From positions 1-64,000 of the forward strand of contig CABZZR010000004.1 in the NCBI GenBank assembly GCA_902530215.1: a stretch of DNA of 64,000 nt, read 5' to 3'. Positions 1 through 7,418 of this stretch are shown here, piece after piece. The position numbers were made by a program, and so were the translations under genes. Every line of letters begins with the position of its first letter. The first letter of the stretch is position 1. The notes beneath the pieces are model-generated. The model was not told the origin of the DNA, searched no databases, and was given only the letters and a program-made list of their open reading frames with translations. The stretch comes from an uncultured Pelagibacteraceae bacterium. Lineage in GTDB: Bacteria > Pseudomonadota > Alphaproteobacteria > Pelagibacterales > Pelagibacteraceae.

Positions 1-156
1 AACTATATTAGACCATTTTCCTAAAATCTCATGAAAAATATCATTTTTCTTATTTAAAATTTTTTTTACATTTTTAGGAATAGATGTTTTAAATGGCCTT
101 AACCCTTGAAGATAGTTCCTGATTTCTTTATTATTTATTTTAGTATGTCTCAACAT
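1..156 (-). CDS. DciA-like (DUF721) protein, N-terminal part only
   Basis: The reverse strand stays open from an ATG at 156 to the left edge, about 52 residues. The reading contains RPFKTSIPKNVKKIL and then EILGKWSNIV, which resembles the start of the DUF721/DciA family (an RP-x-I helix followed by a conserved W-x2-V). DciA proteins assist loading of the replicative helicase. The rest of the gene lies outside the window. Its start codon lies 11 bp inside the 5' end of divergent mutY, so the two genes overlap head to head by 12 bp. The family call rests on a short stretch and on the frequent DUF721-mutY neighbourhood in alphaproteobacteria. Confidence 0.6.
   Translation of the reverse strand, partial: MLRHTKINNKEIRNYLQGLRPFKTSIPKNVKKILNKKNDIFHEILGKWSNIV
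106..134 (+). promoter_or_regulatory. Candidate mutY promoter
   Basis: TTGAAG at 106-111 and TATTAT at 129-134 are separated by 17 bp, giving a sigma70-like pair. Transcription would start near 141, only a few bases before the ATG at 145, so the mRNA would be almost leaderless. The promoter lies inside the divergent dciA-like coding sequence. This is a by-eye match in very AT-rich DNA. Confidence 0.35.
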
Positions 157-1116
157 ATAAAGAATTTACCAAAAAAAATTTTATATTGGTATGATAATAA
201 TAAACGAATTTTACCGTGGAGAATAAGTCGCAAATCTGCGAAAGTTCAATATTACAGATTATTAAGTGAATTTATGTTGCAACAAACACAAGTTAAGACT
301 GTAATTCCATATTTCAAAAAATTTGTTAAAAATGTTCCAAGTTTAAAAGTTTTATCCACAAGCAATAAAAACAAAATATTAAAATTATGGGAAGGGCTAG
401 GTTATTACTCTAGAGCAAAAAACTTACACAAAGCATCCAAAATATTAATAAAAAAACACAAAGGCAAACTGCCGGATAATTTTGATCAATTGAAGGAATT
501 GCCAGGAATAGGTGATTATACTGCGAATATACTTTTGGCTTTAATATATAATCATCCACGCATAGGACTTGATGGCAATGTAAAAAGAATTTTATTCAGA
601 TTATTTAAATTAAATGAAAAGAGTGTAATAAATTTATTTAAAACTAATAGAAATGGTGACTTTGCAGAAGCACTTATAGAATTTGGTGCATTAATATGTA
701 AATCAAAAGATCCTAAATGCTATGAATGTAAAATTAAAAATATGTGTTTGTACTATAAATCAAAAGAAAAAGTTGCATTAAAAAAAAATAATAAAATTCA
801 TTCCAAGAATTATGATATTTTTTGTTATTTAAAAAAGAATAAAAGACAAATAGCATTAACCAAGAATAATAATGTAGGATTTTTAAAAAGTTTTAATCTA
901 CCAAAAATTGAACAGACATCTAAACAAAAAAAAAATTGGAAATTTCTATGCAAATATAAAAATTCTATATCCAATAAAAAACTAAATATTAATTTATACT
1001 ACAAATTTTCATCAAAATTGCCTCCAAGGTTCCAATGGTATTCTTTAAATAAAAATAAAGATTTTGTTCCATCTTTTACTAAAAAAATTTTTAGACAGGT
1101 TTCAAATTTATATTAA
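145..1116 (+). CDS. mutY: Adenine DNA glycosylase MutY
   Basis: MutY removes adenine mispaired with 8-oxoguanine or guanine in base-excision repair. The ATG at 145 gives 323 residues starting MSQHIKNLPKK, which aligns with family N-termini; an in-frame TTG at 106 would add an unlikely 13-residue leader. A glutamate at about residue 42 (SEFMLQQTQV) and an aspartate at about 143 (LDGNVKRIL) fit the catalytic pair, and LPGIGDYTA is the helix-hairpin-helix. Cysteines at about 185, 192, 195 and 201 form the C-x6-C-x2-C-x5-C [4Fe-4S] loop. The C-terminal NUDIX-like domain is shorter and more diverged than usual. Its TAA shares a base with the next gene's ATG. Confidence 0.93.
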   Translation: MSQHIKNLPKKILYWYDNNKRILPWRISRKSAKVQYYRLLSEFMLQQTQVKTVIPYFKKFVKNVPSLKVLSTSNKNKILKLWEGLGYYSRAKNLHKASKILIKKHKGKLPDNFDQLKELPGIGDYTANILLALIYNHPRIGLDGNVKRILFRLFKLNEKSVINLFKTNRNGDFAEALIEFGALICKSKDPKCYECKIKNMCLYYKSKEKVALKKNNKIHSKNYDIFCYLKKNKRQIALTKNNNVGFLKSFNLPKIEQTSKQKKNWKFLCKYKNSISNKKLNINLYYKFSSKLPPRFQWYSLNKNKDFVPSFTKKIFRQVSNLY

Positions 1117-2246
1117 TGAGAAAAAAAATTGCCATCATTGGATCAGGTATAGCAGGATTGACGCTAGCAAACCTTTTAAAAAAAAATCCTAATTTTGATT
1201 TCTTGTTATTTGAAAAAGAAGACTTTTTAAATTTAGAAGAAGGATATGGTATTCAACTATCTATTAATAGTATTTCTATTTTAAATAAAATTGGTTTTGA
1301 TCAATTAAATGAGAATGAAAAATATTGTCCTGCTAAATTAGATTTCTATTCAATCAACTATGAAAAAATTTGTGATTTAGATCTAAGCATATTCAATACT
1401 CCTGAAAAAAAATATACCACTCTTAGAAGATCTATTTTAATTAGTTTTTTAAAAAAAAATTTATCTACTAGTTCAATAACATTTGGAAAAAAAGTAAAAA
1501 ATGTTGACCATAAAGAGAATAAAATAAATATTTTTTTTACTGATGGCACAACTGAAAGTGCAGATTATTTAGTAGTATCAGACGGAATTTTTTCTGAAAC
1601 AAAATCAATAATAGAGAAAAAAACTTTTAAACCAATTTTTCTTGGTGCTTTGGCCATTAGAACAGAAATTCAAAATACAAATATTTCTCATCTTAACGAT
1701 AATAATATATCTTTAATGATGGGTTCCAATGCACATTTAGTTTTATATCCAATTAATCAAAAAAAGGAATTGAATCTAGTTTGTATAATTAGAAGAGATA
1801 TTGAATACCCAGATTCTATAAAAGAGATATTGGAAAATACAATTTTAAAAACAAACAAAAACTTGATTAATTTTTTTAAGGGTAATTTAAAATCTTGGCC
1901 CATTTATGTTTCTAGCAAACCTATAAAATCAATTCATAAAAATGTTTTTTATATTGGTGACTCTTTTTATACTTTTTCTCCAACTTTAGCCCAAGGTGCA
2001 TCACAAGCGATTGAGTCCGCAAATGAAATTTCTGAATTAATTAATAAAGAATACTCAGATATAAGCGGTCAATATTTTAAACATAGAAAATATAAAACAA
2101 GTTTAATTAGCAAAAGATCAAAATTTAATTACTTTGCATTTCACATTTCTAATCCAATATTAAAAATTTTAAGAAATTTTTTTTTAAAAAATCTAGTAAA
2201 AAATAAAAGTTTTATTCAGAGTTATATAGGAAAAATATATCGATAA
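1116..2246 (+). CDS. FAD-dependent monooxygenase (UbiH/salicylate hydroxylase superfamily)
   Basis: This 376-residue flavoprotein opens with the dinucleotide-binding motif IAIIGSGIAGLTLA and carries the late FAD motif GDSFYTFSPTLAQGASQAIESA, as in the UbiH/VisC and PHBH-like hydroxylases. These enzymes use NAD(P)H and oxygen to hydroxylate aromatic or quinone substrates. A role in ubiquinone ring hydroxylation is possible, but the substrate cannot be read from the sequence. It is translationally coupled to mutY through a TAATG junction. The C-terminus (after about residue 330) is basic and hydrophobic, so it may associate with the membrane. It converges with ccrM across a short AT-rich gap. 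Confidence 0.8.
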   Translation: MRKKIAIIGSGIAGLTLANLLKKNPNFDFLLFEKEDFLNLEEGYGIQLSINSISILNKIGFDQLNENEKYCPAKLDFYSINYEKICDLDLSIFNTPEKKYTTLRRSILISFLKKNLSTSSITFGKKVKNVDHKENKINIFFTDGTTESADYLVVSDGIFSETKSIIEKKTFKPIFLGALAIRTEIQNTNISHLNDNNISLMMGSNAHLVLYPINQKKELNLVCIIRRDIEYPDSIKEILENTILKTNKNLINFFKGNLKSWPIYVSSKPIKSIHKNVFYIGDSFYTFSPTLAQGASQAIESANEISELINKEYSDISGQYFKHRKYKTSLISKRSKFNYFAFHISNPILKILRNFFLKNLVKNKSFIQSYIGKIYR

Positions 2247-2264
2247 AATAAAATATTTTTATTA

Positions 2265-3335
2265 TTATGTTGTGCTAGAAATTAACCTTTGTCTTAAATT
2301 ATCAATGGGCACAACTGCACCTCCTATGTTGCAATACCAATAAGTCCATCCATTATAATTTTCTTTTCCCATTATTTTAGCGGCTACTTTGTGAATGGAA
2401 CCTTCCGAGTCTTTATGTTTTAAACTTCCGTCCACCATTATTTTAGCGTTAAACTTCTTTTTTTGATCAAATAGAATAGTTCCTGGTTTAATTATTCCCA
2501 TTTCAACTAATGACCCAAAAGGTATTCTTGGTTTTGATTTATTATTCTCAATTGTATCTAAATAATTATCTTCAATTACTTCAGTTTTGCTTATTCTTTC
2601 AGATGCTGCTTTAAAATATTTTTTATCTTTTTCTATACCGAAGTATTTTCGACCTAGTTTTTTTGCCACAACAGCAGTAGTTCCTGTGCCTAAAAATGGA
2701 TCTAAAATATAGTCATCTTTATTTGTTGTTGCTAAAATAATCCTGTGTAAGAGCGCTTCAGGTTTTTGAGTAGAATGAACCTTTTTTCCATTCTTTTTTA
2801 ATCGCTCTTTCCCATTGCATATAGGCAAAATCCAGTCCGAACGCATTTGCAAATCATCATTTAAGCATTTTAAAGATTGATAGTTAAAAGTATATTTTGA
2901 TTTTTTGCTTTTTGAAGCCCAAATTAGAGTTTCGTGAGCATTAGTAAACCTCGTTCCCCTAAAATTCGGCATTGGATTATTTTTTCTCCAAATCAAGTCG
3001 TTAAGTAACCAAAAGTCTAAATTTTGTAAATGATAACCTAGTCTAAAAATATTATGATATGACCCTATAACCCAAATGCTACCGTTGTCTTTCAAAACTC
3101 TTTTGCATTCATGTAGCCAATTTTTACAAAAATTATCGTAATGCTCAAAACTTTTAAATTGGTCCCATTTGTCATTTACACCATTAACTTTACTATCATC
3201 TGGTCTTGTTAACTTTTCTTTAATTTGCAAATTATAGGGAGGATCCACGAAAATTAAGTCAAAAGTTCTGTTAGGAACTTTTTTTAAAATTTCTATAGAA
3301 TTTCCGTTTTCAATTTTATTCTCAAATCTAGTCAT
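2265..3335 (-). CDS. ccrM: Cell-cycle adenine methyltransferase CcrM (GANTC specific)
   Basis: CcrM methylates adenine in GANTC and links replication state to transcription in alphaproteobacteria. I start it at the ATG at 3335 (356 residues) rather than the in-frame TTG at 3347, because the promoter predicts transcription from about 3352. Motif IV DPPY is at about residues 31-34 and the SAM-binding motif DPFLGTGTT at about 212-220, the order of a beta-class N6-adenine methylase. The C-terminal ~85 residues (from LVEMGIIKPGTIL) match the RAMA-type DNA-recognition extension typical of CcrM. No restriction partner is nearby, so this looks like a solitary regulatory methylase. Length is close to the ~358 residues of Caulobacter CcrM. 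Confidence 0.93.
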   Translation of the reverse strand: MTRFENKIENGNSIEILKKVPNRTFDLIFVDPPYNLQIKEKLTRPDDSKVNGVNDKWDQFKSFEHYDNFCKNWLHECKRVLKDNGSIWVIGSYHNIFRLGYHLQNLDFWLLNDLIWRKNNPMPNFRGTRFTNAHETLIWASKSKKSKYTFNYQSLKCLNDDLQMRSDWILPICNGKERLKKNGKKVHSTQKPEALLHRIILATTNKDDYILDPFLGTGTTAVVAKKLGRKYFGIEKDKKYFKAASERISKTEVIEDNYLDTIENNKSKPRIPFGSLVEMGIIKPGTILFDQKKKFNAKIMVDGSLKHKDSEGSIHKVAAKIMGKENYNGWTYWYCNIGGAVVPIDNLRQRLISSTT

Positions 3336-3348
3336 ATCTGGATTCAAC

Positions 3349-3363
3349 TTAACGTTGAATTAG
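3349..3363. promoter_or_regulatory. Near-consensus CtrA-type box over the ccrM start region
   Basis: TTAA-N7-TTAG occupies 3349-3363, one base off the CtrA consensus TTAA-N7-TTAA. It overlaps the predicted -10 (3359-3364) and transcription start (about 3352). CtrA activates ccrM in Caulobacter, but a site over the start would more naturally repress. Such AT-only motifs are common by chance in this genome, so position is the main support. Confidence 0.35.
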
Positions 3364-3387
3364 ACTCTAAATTTATAAATTCGTCAA
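3359..3387 (-). promoter_or_regulatory. ccrM promoter
   Basis: On the minus strand TTGACG (3387-3382), a 17-bp spacer and TCTAAT (3364-3359) form a near-consensus sigma70 promoter. Transcription would begin near 3352, leaving a leader of roughly 17 nt before the ATG at 3335. It lies in the only appreciable gap of this minus-strand group, between rnhB and ccrM, so ccrM can be expressed independently of rnhB. Confidence 0.6.
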
Positions 3388-3411
3388 ACTTTTAAAGGAG
3401 AAAAGAGAGTC

Positions 3412-3990
3412 CTATTGTGTTTCACGTTTTTTAGGAAACAAGATGTTGTATACGGGTTTGAATTTTTTTCTATGATGTTTAGTAACACCATATTTTTTAA
3501 GAGCTTTTAAATGTCTTGAGGTCCCATATCCAAAATTATTTTTCCAATCATATCCGGGATAGTTTTTTGATAATTTTATCATAAAGTTATCTCTAGTTAC
3601 TTTAGCAATAATAGATGCAGCAGAAATTATTGGAATTTTCTCATCACCATTTATAATTGTTTTAGATTTAAATTTAAGATTTTTTGGAGCATAAATACCA
3701 TCTATAAGAACCAATCTTGGTTTTATTTTGAGTTTATATATTGCTCTTTCCATTGCCAATAAAGAAGCGTTTAAAATATTAATTTTTTCTATTTCTTTCA
3801 CTGAAGCAGTCCCAACAGCATATATTGAATTTTTAATTAAATATTTAAAAATCTTCTTTCTCATATCAGATGACATCATTTTAGAGTCTTTTATATTTGA
3901 AATATCAATTTTTTTATTAAAAATCACAGCGGCCGAAAGTACTGGTCCACTTAAACATCCTCTTCCAACTTCATCAACTCCAGCAATCAT
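3412..3990 (-). CDS. rnhB: Ribonuclease HII
   Basis: RNase HII nicks RNA embedded in DNA, removing misincorporated ribonucleotides and primer remnants. The 192-residue protein starts with the diagnostic MIAGVDEVGRGCLSGP (metal-binding D6/E7 and the GRG loop). Further acidic ligands lie in LVLIDGIYAP, and SAASIIAKVTRD is the conserved helix. The full domain is present without the C-terminal extension seen in some orthologues. It follows the uracil-DNA glycosylase gene by 15 bp on the same strand, so the two DNA-repair genes probably share a transcript, with ccrM behind its own promoter. Confidence 0.95.
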   Translation of the reverse strand: MIAGVDEVGRGCLSGPVLSAAVIFNKKIDISNIKDSKMMSSDMRKKIFKYLIKNSIYAVGTASVKEIEKINILNASLLAMERAIYKLKIKPRLVLIDGIYAPKNLKFKSKTIINGDEKIPIISAASIIAKVTRDNFMIKLSKNYPGYDWKNNFGYGTSRHLKALKKYGVTKHHRKKFKPVYNILFPKKRETQ

Positions 3991-4005
3991 TTTATAGATT
4001 TATAA

Positions 4006-4704
4006 TTAGATTTCGTTAATTTTTTTTTTGATCATTTTTAAGTCTATCCAAGAAAATTTTTTTTGATCAGGTTGTCTCATTAAAAATGCTGGGTGAAAGG
4101 ATGCTATTGTCCAAACTGTTAAAGAATTATAATTTTTTTCAAACCATTTTCCTCTAACTTTTGAAATTACCCCAATATCACCTAGAATTGCATTTAGAGC
4201 AGTGCTTCCCATTAAAACAAGAATTTTAGGTTGAATTATCTCTATGTGGGCATTTAAAAAAGGTAAGTAACGTTGAATTTCTTCCGGAGTAGGTTTTCTA
4301 TTTGAGGGAGGTCGATAGTTAACAACATTTGTTATGTAAACTTTTTTTCTATCTAAATTTATAGCGCTTAACATTTTATCCAATAATTGTCCCGCTCTAC
4401 CCACAAAAGGCAACCCTTGCTGATCTTCCTGTGCACCCGGTCCCTCACCAACGATCATTATTTTTGCACTACTGTTTCCACCTGCAAAAACTATTTGACT
4501 GGCATTTTTTTTGAGTTCACAATTTTTAATTTTTTCAATCTTCAGTTTAAGCTGTTTTAACTTTTCAGATTTATTTCCATTTAGCAAAATACTAGTTTTT
4601 TTATCCAGTCTATTTACTGGTAAATTACTAAATATGTTATTTAAATTAGATATGTTATAATAATTAATAAGTTTAATTATTTTTTGATTTAAGTTATTTT
4701 TCAT
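4006..4704 (-). CDS. Family-4-like uracil-DNA glycosylase lacking Fe-S cysteines
   Basis: This enzyme would excise uracil from DNA. The 232-residue protein has the family-4 motifs GEGPGAQED (about 86-94, normally GEAPG), GLPFVGRAGQLLD, RPPSNRKPTPEEI and HPAFLMR (about 204-210). Canonical family-4 enzymes bind a [4Fe-4S] cluster through four cysteines. Here only C62 exists, and the positions before RPP and before LPF are tyrosines (Y130, Y146), so no cluster can form. As I recall, many alphaproteobacterial homologues have already lost some of these cysteines. The N-terminal ~55 residues are a lysine-rich extension. No family-1 Ung is seen in the window, so this may be a main uracil-repair enzyme. 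Confidence 0.85.
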   Translation of the reverse strand: MKNNLNQKIIKLINYYNISNLNNIFSNLPVNRLDKKTSILLNGNKSEKLKQLKLKIEKIKNCELKKNASQIVFAGGNSSAKIMIVGEGPGAQEDQQGLPFVGRAGQLLDKMLSAINLDRKKVYITNVVNYRPPSNRKPTPEEIQRYLPFLNAHIEIIQPKILVLMGSTALNAILGDIGVISKVRGKWFEKNYNSLTVWTIASFHPAFLMRQPDQKKFSWIDLKMIKKKINEI

Positions 4705-4723
4705 TGTTATACTTTAAATATTT

Positions 4724-6439
4724 ATGATAGCTAACACTTTTAAAATAGTAATATGTTTATTTTTTCTAAACATCTACATTATTCCAGAAACGTTTGCGAA
4801 AATAAATAAATTTTATCATTCCAAGGATGAAATTTCTAATTATTTTTTAGGATCAATATTATTTGATGCAAAAAAACCAAACGACGCGATTATTTACCTA
4901 GATAAGGTAAATAATAATATGACTAATTACAGTCTATTCAACCAAAAATATGTAGAAACACTGATAAATTTGAAAAAATTTAATAAAGCATTTTCACATT
5001 TAAAAAAAGTAGATAACGAAAAGTTAAATTTTTATGAATTTAACTTATTGTTAGGAGTTCAAGCTTTTAAAAATAAAAATTTTAATTTAGCAAAAAAATA
5101 TTTCAAAAAAATGGGCCAAGAAAAAACTTACACAGATTTATTACAAATGAATTTAGATCTTTTTTTACTTTCATGGACTTTTGTAGGTTTAAATAATGAA
5201 GAAATGGCGTATAAAATGATAAATTATTCAGGTGATGAACTAAAAAGTCTTAAACTTATACAAAATACTCTAGTCGATTGTGCCTTTAATTCTGAAAATA
5301 AAATTAAGTCTTTTAATTCCTTAATTGGCAGCAAATCAACTGCTTCGGATTTTTCTAGATACAATTTTTTTCTAGCAAGCGTTTTTTTACATAATGATGA
5401 TGTTAATTCTGCAAAAAAGACTCTTATCTTAGCAAAAGAAAAAAACCCAAATAATTTACTAATTAATCAAGCGTTAGAAGATTTAAAAAATGAAAAAAAA
5501 TCTAAAATAAAAAATAAATATAATTGTCAGAATATCGATCATAATATAGCTGAACTCTTTTATATTGTTTCTAATATTTACTCATCGGAAGAGAATTATA
5601 CAAAATCAAATTTTTATTTAAATATTTCCCAATATCTAAATCCCAATTTTGATTCCAACAAAACACTACTTGCAGAAAATTTAATGCTTCTTGAGCAATA
5701 TGATAGTGCTTTTAAAGAATATTCTCATATTAAAAATATTGGAAATAAATATTTTTGGCATGCAATAAAAAATAAAGCCTTTATAGTTGAAGAAACAAAA
5801 TCTTTAGAGAAATCTATTATTTTTCTAGAAAAAGAATTTAAAAATATAAGCGAACCTGGCTATAAGATTTTATACGATCTTGCAAACTTTTATAGAGCTG
5901 GAGAACAATATGAAAGTGCAATAGAACTATATACTAAAATTTTAAAATTAGTTGACGATAATAATTCAATAACTTCCCAAGTTTATTTTAAACGAGGTTC
6001 GTGTTATGAACAGTTAAAAAAACATGATCTTGCCGATAAAGATTTAAAAAAATCTCTTACTCTTTCCCCAGATAGTGCCTACGTTCTAAACTACTTAGCT
6101 TACTCTTGGCTTGAGAGAAGAATAAATATTGAAGAGTCAATAGACATGCTTGAAAAGGCAAATAAACTAAAAAAAAATGATCCATACATAATAGATTCAT
6201 TAGGATGGGGCATGTACTTAATTAAAGAATATCAAAAAGCTGAAAAACTATTAAGAGAGGCGGTAGAAATGGTTCCGCAAGAGGCTGTTGTGATTGATCA
6301 TTATGGAGATGTTTTGTGGAAAATGAATAGAAATTTGCAAGCTATTTATTCATGGAAATATGCTTACAATTTAAAAGATGCAGATGAAAATGTAAAAAAT
6401 AGTATAAGAAAAAAATTAATCTTTGGAGTACAAGATTAA
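4724..6439 (+). CDS. Secreted tetratricopeptide-repeat protein
   Basis: This 571-residue protein begins with a typical signal peptide (basic start, hydrophobic core FKIVICLFFLNIYII, then ETFAK as a likely cleavage region) and is otherwise helical TPR repeats. The clearest repeats are in the second half, for example SQVYFKRGSCYEQL, SAYVLNYLAYSWLE, DPYIIDSLGWGMYL and EAVVIDHYGDVLWK. It therefore probably acts in the periplasm or at the outer membrane as a scaffold. TPR proteins of this kind often precede ispE in alphaproteobacteria, but I know of no established function. It is 9 bp upstream of ispE. No lipobox cysteine is present. Confidence 0.75.
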   Translation: MIANTFKIVICLFFLNIYIIPETFAKINKFYHSKDEISNYFLGSILFDAKKPNDAIIYLDKVNNNMTNYSLFNQKYVETLINLKKFNKAFSHLKKVDNEKLNFYEFNLLLGVQAFKNKNFNLAKKYFKKMGQEKTYTDLLQMNLDLFLLSWTFVGLNNEEMAYKMINYSGDELKSLKLIQNTLVDCAFNSENKIKSFNSLIGSKSTASDFSRYNFFLASVFLHNDDVNSAKKTLILAKEKNPNNLLINQALEDLKNEKKSKIKNKYNCQNIDHNIAELFYIVSNIYSSEENYTKSNFYLNISQYLNPNFDSNKTLLAENLMLLEQYDSAFKEYSHIKNIGNKYFWHAIKNKAFIVEETKSLEKSIIFLEKEFKNISEPGYKILYDLANFYRAGEQYESAIELYTKILKLVDDNNSITSQVYFKRGSCYEQLKKHDLADKDLKKSLTLSPDSAYVLNYLAYSWLERRINIEESIDMLEKANKLKKNDPYIIDSLGWGMYLIKEYQKAEKLLREAVEMVPQEAVVIDHYGDVLWKMNRNLQAIYSWKYAYNLKDADENVKNSIRKKLIFGVQD

Positions 6440-6448
6440 AACTTTCAA

Positions 6449-7306
6449 ATGCAAAAAATACATCTTAAATCCTACTCAAAGATAAATTTAAATTTAAGAG
6501 TAATTAAAAAACTAAACAACGGTTTACATAAAATTCAATCTATAATTGCTTTTTGTAAACCAAATGACGATATATTTATTTCGTCAAGTTTTCTAAATAA
6601 AGATACTATAGTTTTTACTGGAAAGTTTGGGAAGAAAATAAAAAATAAAAATTCAATATACGAAACTTTACAAAAACTAAGAAAAAAAAAAATAATTGAA
6701 AAAAAATATTTTAATATTGAGGTTTATAAAAATATACCAGTAGGAGCAGGCTTAGGCGGAGGGTCGTCAAATGCCGCTTCATTAATTAATTATTTTCTTA
6801 AAAAAACAAGGTTTAAGTTAAAAAAAAGTTCTATTTTTAATTTAGCAAAAGAAATCGGCTCTGATGTACCTATAGTTTTAGGCAAACTAAGAAATTTTAA
6901 ATATGAAAGTAAAAATATTTCGTTTATAGATAATAAAAAACCACTTTATATTTTGCTCATTTTTCCCAATATCTTTTCTTCAACTAAGACAATTTACAAA
7001 AAAAACAAAATATTTTCTAAAAGTAGAAAAATTAATTACTTTCAAATGAACAAATCAAATAAAGCAATAAAATTTCTTAAAAATGAAAAAAATGATCTTC
7101 AAAAAGCGGTACTTGAAAAGTATCCTGCAATTGAAAAAGTTTTAAAAAATATTTCGAAAATTAAAGGTTGCCATTTTTCAAGAATTACTGGCTCAGGATC
7201 AACGTGTATTGGAGTATTTTCAAGTAAAAAATATTGCAACGACGGCAGAAAATTAATGAAAAAAAAGTTTCCTAATTTTTGGATACAAGTATCAAAAACT
7301 ATATAA
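6449..7306 (+). CDS. ispE: 4-diphosphocytidyl-2-C-methyl-D-erythritol kinase
   Basis: IspE phosphorylates CDP-methylerythritol, the fourth step of the non-mevalonate (MEP) isoprenoid pathway that feeds ubiquinone and undecaprenyl phosphate. The 285-residue protein is a GHMP kinase: KSYSKINLNLRV at the N-terminus holds the substrate-site lysine, PVGAGLGGGSSNAASL (about 97-112) is the ATP loop, IGSDVPIVL contains the catalytic aspartate, and RITGSGSTCIGVF is the C-terminal glycine motif. Its stop codon overlaps the -10 hexamer of the downstream tRNA-Gln promoter. Confidence 0.95.
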   Translation: MQKIHLKSYSKINLNLRVIKKLNNGLHKIQSIIAFCKPNDDIFISSSFLNKDTIVFTGKFGKKIKNKNSIYETLQKLRKKKIIEKKYFNIEVYKNIPVGAGLGGGSSNAASLINYFLKKTRFKLKKSSIFNLAKEIGSDVPIVLGKLRNFKYESKNISFIDNKKPLYILLIFPNIFSSTKTIYKKNKIFSKSRKINYFQMNKSNKAIKFLKNEKNDLQKAVLEKYPAIEKVLKNISKIKGCHFSRITGSGSTCIGVFSSKKYCNDGRKLMKKKFPNFWIQVSKTI

Positions 7307-7307
7307 T
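7279..7307 (+). promoter_or_regulatory. Promoter for tRNA-Gln (and probably cca)
   Basis: TTGGAT at 7279-7284 and a perfect TATAAT at 7302-7307 are spaced by 17 bp. The -10 overlaps the last codons of ispE. Transcription would begin near 7314, about 27 nt before the mature tRNA 5' end. Because cca starts 4 nt after the tRNA, this promoter probably drives both. Confidence 0.55.
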
Positions 7308-7340
7308 TTGTGACTTTTATGCTATACGGATCTTATGAAT

Positions 7341-7414
7341 TGGGGCGTAGCCAAGCGGTAAGGCAGCGGTTTTTGGTACCGCCATCCTAGGTTCGAATCC
7401 TAGCGCCCCAGCCA
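7341..7414 (+). tRNA. tRNA-Gln (anticodon TTG)
   Basis: A full cloverleaf can be folded: acceptor TGGGGCG pairs with CGCCCCA, the anticodon stem GCGGT/ACCGC encloses loop TTTTGGT with anticodon TTG at 7373-7375, and the T arm contains GGTTCGAATCC. The discriminator is G and the CCA end is encoded (7412-7414). The U1-A72 start is characteristic of tRNA-Gln. The next gene, the CCA-adding enzyme, begins only 4 nt after this tRNA. Confidence 0.95.
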
Positions 7415-7418
7415 TAAA

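Larger units (their letters stand above)
3341..3411. promoter_or_regulatory. Cluster of three GANTC methylation sites at the ccrM promoter
   Basis: GATTC at 3341-3345, GACTC at 3363-3367 and GAGTC at 3407-3411 fit the palindromic CcrM target GANTC. At this base composition I would expect about one site per 350 bp or so, so three in 71 bp is enriched. One site abuts and overlaps the -10 hexamer and one lies in the predicted leader. In Caulobacter, GANTC methylation in the ccrM leader and promoter affects ccrM transcription; the same control here is inferred. Confidence 0.55.

Noticed and set aside
2247-2264. AT hairpin between the monooxygenase and ccrM as a bidirectional terminator
   Set aside because: The stem is only A-T pairs with ambiguous register; too weak to call.
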